64,000 nt of DNA. Source: Echiichthys vipera (Eukaryota; Chordata; Actinopteri; Perciformes; Trachinidae). The stretch covers positions 27,357,653-27,421,652 of the forward strand of contig OY829653.1 of assembly GCA_963691815.1 (NCBI GenBank), written 5' to 3'. Positions within the stretch are counted from its first letter, which is position 1; each line of letters begins with the position of its first letter. Shown in pieces: positions 62,801-64,000 of this stretch. The translations under genes were made by a program, and so were the position numbers. The notes below the pieces were generated by a model. That model saw nothing but the letters and a program-made list of their open reading frames with translations. It made no database searches and was not told the DNA's origin.

Positions 62801-63141
62801 CGCTAACCTATGACGCCTCCCCACCTACACCTCTTCGAGCTCTTACAGACAGGAAAGCCAATAACCTGAACATTGTCCAATGCTGAAATTACATTAAACA
62901 CTCCTCTCAGCTCTTCCTGGAAAAACACATCAGTCTTGCCCAGCAGCATCTCACACATATGGAAACAGAGGGATCACGATCTCTGCCAATCAAGCTATTT
63001 ATTATAAATTGCCACCATACTGGTACCTTTCCTGCCGTCCATAGCCTTCAGCATCCCCTGGTAATAGCCATCGTCTGAGGGCACCCTCTCTCTGCCCACG
63101 CTGTCAGAGGAGAAATTCCTGTACCTCTGCTGAGAGTTCAT
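23717..63141 (-). CDS. plec: Plectin, complete gene, 1a-type isoform
   Basis: Plectin is a giant cytolinker that joins intermediate filaments to actin, junctions and the nucleus. Joining 32 exons gives 13,566 coding bases (4,521 residues), close to human plectin 1a. Order: 1a head (1-38); CH1-CH2 actin-binding domain (about 39-270, with DERDRVQKKTFTKWVNKHLI and SWRDGKLFNAVIHKH); plakin domain of spectrin repeats (to about 1348) with an SH3 near 805-865; coiled-coil rod (1349-2466, one exon); plakin repeats (five B-type plus one C-type module) and a GSR-rich tail (2467-4521). Exons 2-8 phase exactly as in mammals, and the rod and tail are exons 31 and 32, also as in mammals. Spliced optional exons 2-alpha and 3-alpha are recognisable. 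The protein stops right after GYSRRY, without the short extra tail of the human protein. Other alternative first exons may lie upstream of the window. Confidence 0.97.
29885..31515 (-). other. plec: plec intron 31
   Basis: AT-rich. At about 31185-31240 it has a retroposon-like 3' end (GATGACAATAAAGTCTCTCT), possibly LINE-derived. No exon. Confidence 0.5.
31516..34869 (-). CDS. plec: plec exon 31: coiled-coil rod
   Basis: One 3,354-bp exon (1,118 codons), acceptor CTAATGCAG, donor AAAGAG/GTATTG, phase 0 at both ends. It is almost entirely Glu/Lys/Ala/Leu/Gln heptads, e.g. KANEALRLRLQAEEEAHKK and ISEATRLKTEAEIALKDKEA, nearly identical to mammalian plectin. The rod drives dimerisation. It marks this gene as plectin, since MACF1 and DST lack such an exon. 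Confidence 0.98.
34870..36809 (-). other. plec: plec intron 30
   Basis: Non-coding. It carries a fragment of a dispersed fish repeat near 36455-36555 (AATTAAATTTTATTTATAGC). Confidence 0.5.
36810..36908 (-). CDS. plec: plec exon 30
   Basis: 99 bp, phase 0 at both ends. It encodes YVTLRTRYSELMTLTSQYIK, the end of the plakin domain, as in all plectins. Confidence 0.95.
37044..37148 (-). CDS. plec: plec exon 29
   Basis: 105 bp, phase 0 at both ends; encodes DYELQLVAYKAQVDPLASPL (mammal KDYELQLVTYKAQLEPVASP). Confidence 0.94.
37265..37348 (-). CDS. plec: plec exon 28
   Basis: 84 bp, phase 0 at both ends; encodes KLLEEIENNKDNVDECQKYA. Confidence 0.93.
37470..37826 (-). CDS. plec: plec exon 27
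   Basis: 357 bp, phase 0 at both ends; plakin-domain spectrin repeat with QMDIRQRELELLGRQLGYYR (mammal QTDVRQRELEQLGRQLRYYR). Confidence 0.95.
38248..38386 (-). CDS. plec: plec exon 26
   Basis: 139 bp, phase 2 in and phase 0 out; encodes LKTVEMVIRNTQGAEGVLKQ. Confidence 0.94.
38483..38661 (-). CDS. plec: plec exon 25
   Basis: 179 bp, phase 0 in and phase 2 out; encodes APVLRSELDLTVQKMDHAHM (mammal APTLRSELELTLGKLEQVRS). Confidence 0.95.
38662..39696 (-). other. plec: plec intron 24
   Basis: AT-rich, nothing identified. Confidence 0.5.
39697..39854 (-). CDS. plec: plec exon 24
   Basis: 158 bp, phase 1 in and phase 0 out; encodes ISEIKDLRLRIEDCEAGTVA. Confidence 0.94.
39855..40475 (-). other. 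plec: plec intron between exon 24 and the microexon
   Basis: AT-rich; nothing identified. Confidence 0.45.
40476..40499 (-). CDS. plec: Candidate plec microexon (24 bp, 8 residues)
   Basis: Good acceptor TCATCTTTCAG and donor AAAG/GTGAGT flank 24 bases in phase 1, the phase of the surrounding exons. Inclusion adds QMVVRLKG with no stop. Mammalian plectin has no exon here as far as I recall. Confidence 0.5.
40608..40791 (-). CDS. plec: plec exon 23
   Basis: 184 bp, phase 0 in and phase 1 out; encodes LKTMKPEEYRLLMRNLELHY. Confidence 0.95.
40792..41377 (-). other. plec: plec intron 22
   Basis: Nothing identified. Confidence 0.45.
41378..41504 (-). CDS. plec: plec exon 22
   Basis: 127 bp, phase 2 in and phase 0 out; encodes MVSMWQTLHIDMKSLLSWQY. 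Confidence 0.95.
41660..41689. repeat. Short perfect palindrome (12-bp arms, 6-nt loop)
   Basis: CATAATTCCCTG is followed six bases later by CAGGGAATTATG inside plec intron 21. Confidence 0.9.
41888..42042 (-). CDS. plec: plec exon 21 (second half of SH3)
   Basis: 155 bp, phase 0 in and phase 2 out; encodes ITVHKGDECALLNNSQPFKW and VVPSVCFMVPP, the end of the plakin-domain SH3. Confidence 0.96.
42151..42303 (-). CDS. plec: plec exon 20 (start of SH3)
   Basis: 153 bp, phase 0 at both ends; encodes EEKEQLNEFKTLATGLNKRA and LPIQAVCDFKQQE, the first SH3 strand. Confidence 0.96.
42507..42632 (-). CDS. plec: plec exon 19
   Basis: 126 bp, phase 0 at both ends; encodes KKKYSCDRSTTATRLEDLLQ, invariant in plectins. 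Confidence 0.96.
42760..42855 (-). CDS. plec: plec exon 18
   Basis: 96 bp, phase 0 at both ends; encodes LQTQWSWLLQLCCCIEAHLK. Confidence 0.96.
42960..43064 (-). CDS. plec: plec exon 17
   Basis: 105 bp, phase 0 at both ends; encodes GLMRELELREKKVNDLQTTG. Confidence 0.95.
43173..43334 (-). CDS. plec: plec exon 16
   Basis: 162 bp, phase 0 at both ends; encodes ATKELMWLNDKEEEEVNFDW, a plakin-domain hallmark. Confidence 0.97.
43445..43522 (-). CDS. plec: plec exon 15
   Basis: 78 bp, phase 0 at both ends; encodes GAYRDYMGKLDLQYGKLL. Confidence 0.95.
43621..43942 (-). CDS. plec: plec exon 14
   Basis: 322 bp, phase 2 in and phase 0 out; encodes VYRLHERLVNLRTDYNLRLK and WGSDLPSVESQLGSHRGLHQ. Confidence 0.96.
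44059..44213 (-). CDS. plec: plec exon 13
   Basis: 155 bp, phase 0 in and phase 2 out; encodes DKADNMIRLLFNDVQILKDG. Confidence 0.96.
44552..45260 (+). mobile_element. Non-autonomous hAT element (709 bp)
   Basis: A perfect 8-bp target duplication GTTTAGAA flanks it (44544-44551 and 45261-45268). The ends are CATGGGTGTCAAAGTC and, reverse-complemented, CAGGGATGTCAAAGTC, the Charlie/hAT type. It keeps only the first part of a transposase frame. The exact duplication and short length suggest a fairly recent insertion. Confidence 0.95.
44778..45032 (+). pseudogene. Truncated hAT transposase remnant (GTF2IRD2-like start)
   Basis: The ATG opens MAKRKVDDENRVFQARWEAE and then a FTEVKGKAVCL motif typical of fish hAT proteins annotated as GTF2IRD2-like. 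After about 31 codons the similarity stops and the frame runs through AT-rich filler. The zinc-finger and catalytic parts are absent, so it cannot be functional. Confidence 0.8.
45335..45397. repeat. ATT-type trinucleotide microsatellite
   Basis: ATT/GTT trinucleotide run within plec intron 12. Confidence 0.9.
45953..46046 (-). CDS. plec: plec exon 12
   Basis: 94 bp, phase 2 in and phase 0 out; encodes LERLQRIVTKVQMESGSCES. Confidence 0.95.
46047..47075 (-). other. plec: plec intron 11
   Basis: 46780-47040 has a palindromic TCTCGTGAGA...TCTCGCGAGC stretch seen in fish dispersed repeats. No exon. Confidence 0.4.
47076..47203 (-). CDS. plec: plec exon 11
   Basis: 128 bp, phase 0 in and phase 2 out; encodes VPPGYHPIDVEKEWGRLHVA. 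Confidence 0.97.
47294..47389 (-). CDS. plec: plec exon 10, with GC donor
   Basis: 96 bp, phase 0 at both ends; encodes LLWRQFLKFKETELPVKETD. Its donor is GAG/GCAAGC, a GC-AG intron with otherwise good consensus; no GT donor fits nearby. Confidence 0.95.
47390..48068 (-). other. plec: plec intron 9
   Basis: A retroposon-like tail (GGCCAATAAAGCTGATTCAG) lies at about 47970-47998. No exon. Confidence 0.45.
48069..48188 (-). CDS. plec: plec exon 9 (start of plakin domain)
   Basis: 120 bp, phase 0 at both ends; encodes ELELRWQEYYELVTILLQWI and FEERKFPASYEEIE. Confidence 0.96.
48189..49284 (-). other. plec: plec intron 8
   Basis: AT-rich, nothing identified. Confidence 0.45.
49285..49385 (-). 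CDS. plec: plec exon 8 (end of CH2)
   Basis: 101 bp, phase 1 in and phase 0 out; encodes DVDVPHPDEKSIITYVSSLY. Confidence 0.97.
49545..49660 (-). CDS. plec: plec exon 7 (CH2)
   Basis: 116 bp, phase 2 in and phase 1 out. The acceptor CCCCTAG (not the CAG six bases on) gives PRLIDMGKVYRQSNQENLEQ joined to HKHH. Confidence 0.96.
49661..50868 (-). other. plec: plec intron between the alternative first exon and exon 7
   Basis: AT-rich, nothing further identified. Confidence 0.45.
50869..51215 (-). CDS. plec: Candidate internal alternative first exon of plec
   Basis: From ATG at 51215 an open frame of 115 codons plus two bases reaches the donor GAGAGCT/GTATGA. This phase fits exon 7 exactly, giving RIREL then PRLIDMGKVYRQ. 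The product would lack CH1 and half of CH2. The head begins MLSIRKKSKKKKRSLGF, with a nuclear-signal-like basic cluster, followed by Ser/Gly/Asp-rich sequence and RQYSVREIHHVEASPIYRQ. The composition and closed frame look coding. That it is a first exon, rather than an internal one, is inferred from the ATG and lack of a clear acceptor. Confidence 0.6.
51216..53335 (-). other. plec: plec intron 6, 5' part
   Basis: Promoter of the alternative first exon would lie at about 51.2-51.8 kb. A CACTACACACTA-type tandem repeat is at about 52633-52672. Otherwise nothing. Confidence 0.4.
53336..53502 (-). CDS. plec: plec exon 6 (CH2 start)
   Basis: 167 bp, phase 0 in and phase 2 out; encodes ISDIQINGQSEDMTAKEKLL and SWRDGKLFNAVIHKH. 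Confidence 0.97.
53503..54781 (-). other. plec: plec intron 5
   Basis: It contains a (TG)n run at about 53945-53972. No exon. Confidence 0.5.
54782..54874 (-). CDS. plec: plec exon 5 (CH1)
   Basis: 93 bp, phase 0 at both ends; encodes VKLVNIRNDDIADGNPKLTL, identical to mammalian plectin over this stretch. Confidence 0.98.
55019..55096 (-). CDS. plec: plec exon 4 (CH1)
   Basis: 78 bp, phase 0 at both ends; encodes PREKGRMRFHKLQNVQIALD. Confidence 0.98.
55839..55874 (-). CDS. plec: plec optional exon 3-alpha
   Basis: 36 bp, phase 0, acceptor GGCTAG, donor GTTG/GTGAGT. It encodes PRERDVGRSARL, close to the mammalian 12-residue alternative insert (PRERDVIRSSRL as remembered) at the same junction in CH1. 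Confidence 0.85.
56014..56038. repeat. (CA)n microsatellite
   Basis: CA run within plec intron 3. Confidence 0.9.
56553..56642 (-). CDS. plec: plec exon 3 (CH1)
   Basis: 90 bp, phase 0 at both ends; encodes SQRHVTDLYEDLRDGHNLIS. The acceptor is a tandem CAG-TCG-CAG, so the first two residues (SQ) may be optional. Confidence 0.97.
57387..57401 (-). CDS. plec: plec optional exon 2-alpha
   Basis: 15 bp, phase 0, acceptor TTCACCCAG, donor GAG/GTAGGT; encodes NRRVE. Mammals have a 15-bp exon in the same intron (HWRAE as remembered). Size, phase and place fit. Confidence 0.75.
57402..60395 (-). other. plec: plec intron 2, 5' part
   Basis: It contains the long inverted repeat at 58986-59106. No other exon recognised. 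Confidence 0.5.
58986..59106. repeat. Long inverted repeat (53-bp arms, 15-nt loop)
   Basis: The left arm 58986-59038 pairs with the right arm 59054-59106 with only a few mismatches. The inner ends are CCAAGCATCACTGCATGCC and GGCATGCAGTGATGCTTGG. It would fold into a stable hairpin. Confidence 0.95.
60396..60457 (-). CDS. plec: plec exon 2 (start of actin-binding domain)
   Basis: 62 bp, the same size as in mammals, phase 1 in and phase 0 out; encodes DERDRVQKKTFTKWVNKHLI. Confidence 0.98.
61616..61639. repeat. (CA)n microsatellite
   Basis: CA run within plec intron 1. Confidence 0.9.
61880..62270. repeat. Dispersed teleost repeat
   Basis: Recognised by AAGTACATTTACTCAAGTA and CTACTCCACTACATTTATCT, strings of a very common fish interspersed repeat. 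Divergent and truncated. Confidence 0.7.
63027..63141 (-). CDS. plec: plec exon 1 (1a-type first coding exon)
   Basis: ATG at 63141; 115 coding bases to donor AAAG/GTACCA in phase 1, which joins exon 2 as GRK then DERDRVQ. The 38-residue head has SDDGYYQGMLKAMDGRK, resembling the mammalian isoform 1a end SSEDNLYLAVLRASEGKK. In mammals the 1a head directs plectin to hemidesmosomes. Confidence 0.9.
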
Positions 63142-64000
63142 TGTCCCAGTTTGTCAGGACACAGAATAATGATCCTAATGATAAAATATCCTTGGCGGGT
63201 TCGCCCTTGATAGCAACTTTTCTTGCTTCTATCTGTCCCTCTGGCCCTTCGGTTTGTCCCAGAGTTTGCAGTCCTGTGGCCACAATCCACTCAGCGCATC
63301 ACAAACCTATGATTTCTCTCCCCTTCTTGCCTCTCAAACTCCACACTCCCTCATTGGGTTCGACTCTGCCCTTCTTTTTCCTCCTTATGTTTTTTTTTCC
63401 TCTCCCTTTTTCTTTTTCTCCCGCTCACTCTATCCCTTTCACAGCAAATGGTGCCTGTGGGCTATGAAGTCTGGGCCTGTCCCTGTGTGTGATGAGCGAG
63501 TGTGTACTTAGTGTGTGTGGAGGACATGGTGGGCAGGGCTCTAAACACACCCCTTCCTCTTGCAGCATGCCGTGTGCCGCTAAGGCGAGGAGGGATGAGG
63601 TGTGGTAACCTGAATGTACTATCACTTAATCGCTTGGTTTGCGCAAGCAAATGAGCACACTAGCTGAGTCACAAGGGATTATAAAAGAAACGCAAACAAA
63701 CATAAAGGTATAGTATAATAATTATAGTATTATTTTTTTTTACATTGCTGAATAGAACTAATGAATAATATGCAATGTATGCCCAGAATCAAGAGCTTGA
63801 AAAGGTAAAAAGCTTTAGTCTTCTCAATCTCATCCTCACATGCTCACAGACACTGATGGTTAATCATCGCTCATTCACAGCATTCTTCAGACACAGTCTA
63901 GTTACTCACTGTGTGAAAGAAAAAAAAAGAAAAGCCATCGGGGGTGAGACTGTATTGGAAAGGGCTGCTATGGATTTCAGTCGGTGACCACACCCTGAAC
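63142..64000 (-). promoter_or_regulatory. plec: 5' leader and promoter region of plec 1a
   Basis: Upstream of the 1a ATG. It contains an AP-1 site TGAGTCA at 63665-63671 and a TATAA-like TTTTATAAT (minus strand) near 63680. The transcription start is not defined. Confidence 0.4.

Larger units (their letters stand above)
60458..63026 (-). other. plec: plec intron 1
   Basis: It holds a (CA)n run (61616-61639) and a dispersed fish repeat (61880-62270). No further first exon recognised. Confidence 0.5.

Overview
The window reads as ray-finned fish (teleost) genomic DNA. It has short introns, AT-rich non-coding sequence, typical fish hAT-type DNA transposons and dispersed repeats, and a vertebrate cytolinker gene. 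Every well-supported gene is on the minus strand. Exon limits were set by reading GT/AG (once GC/AG) splice sites and checking codon phase across each junction by hand. Family assignments come from remembered protein families; no database search was run.

Region 23.1-63.2 kb holds a complete plectin gene. A 1a-type first coding exon at 63.1 kb is followed by exons 2-8 (actin-binding CH1-CH2), exons 9-30 (plakin domain with spectrin repeats and an SH3), the single 3.35-kb exon 31 (coiled-coil rod) and the single 6.17-kb exon 32 (plakin repeats and GSR tail). The joined exons give 13,566 coding bases, or 4,521 residues, close to mammalian plectin. The optional exons 2-alpha (15 bp) and 3-alpha (36 bp) can be recognised. 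Two further optional pieces are proposed: a 24-bp microexon and an internal alternative first exon at 50.9-51.2 kb that enters partway through CH2.

Region 15.9-22.9 kb holds a phase-coherent chain of seven small exons. It would encode a roughly 230-residue protein with one spectrin-like helix, a basic patch and a C-terminal membrane anchor. I cannot name it, and its exon chain is tentative.

Region 1-10 kb holds the start and first 884 residues of a gene of MACF1/dystonin-type spectrin repeats, running off the left end. It begins with an exon (ATG at 6713) that has a myristoylation-type N-terminus MGNLIS. Its repeats follow consecutive MACF1/DST repeats but look clearly divergent from both. 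Read along the minus strand, the DNA therefore carries actin-binding domain, plakin domain, plakin repeats and then a spectrin rod. That is the module order of a spectraplakin, split here into plectin plus a separate rod gene. This arrangement is the most interesting part of the window. Plectin would bind actin and intermediate filaments, and the rod gene could supply a membrane-tethered spacer and, if its unseen 3' end has EF-hand and GAS2 modules, microtubule binding.

The remainder is intronic and intergenic sequence with two well-delimited hAT elements, other fish repeats, microsatellites, a 53-bp inverted repeat, and a possible conserved non-coding block at 13.6-14.5 kb.
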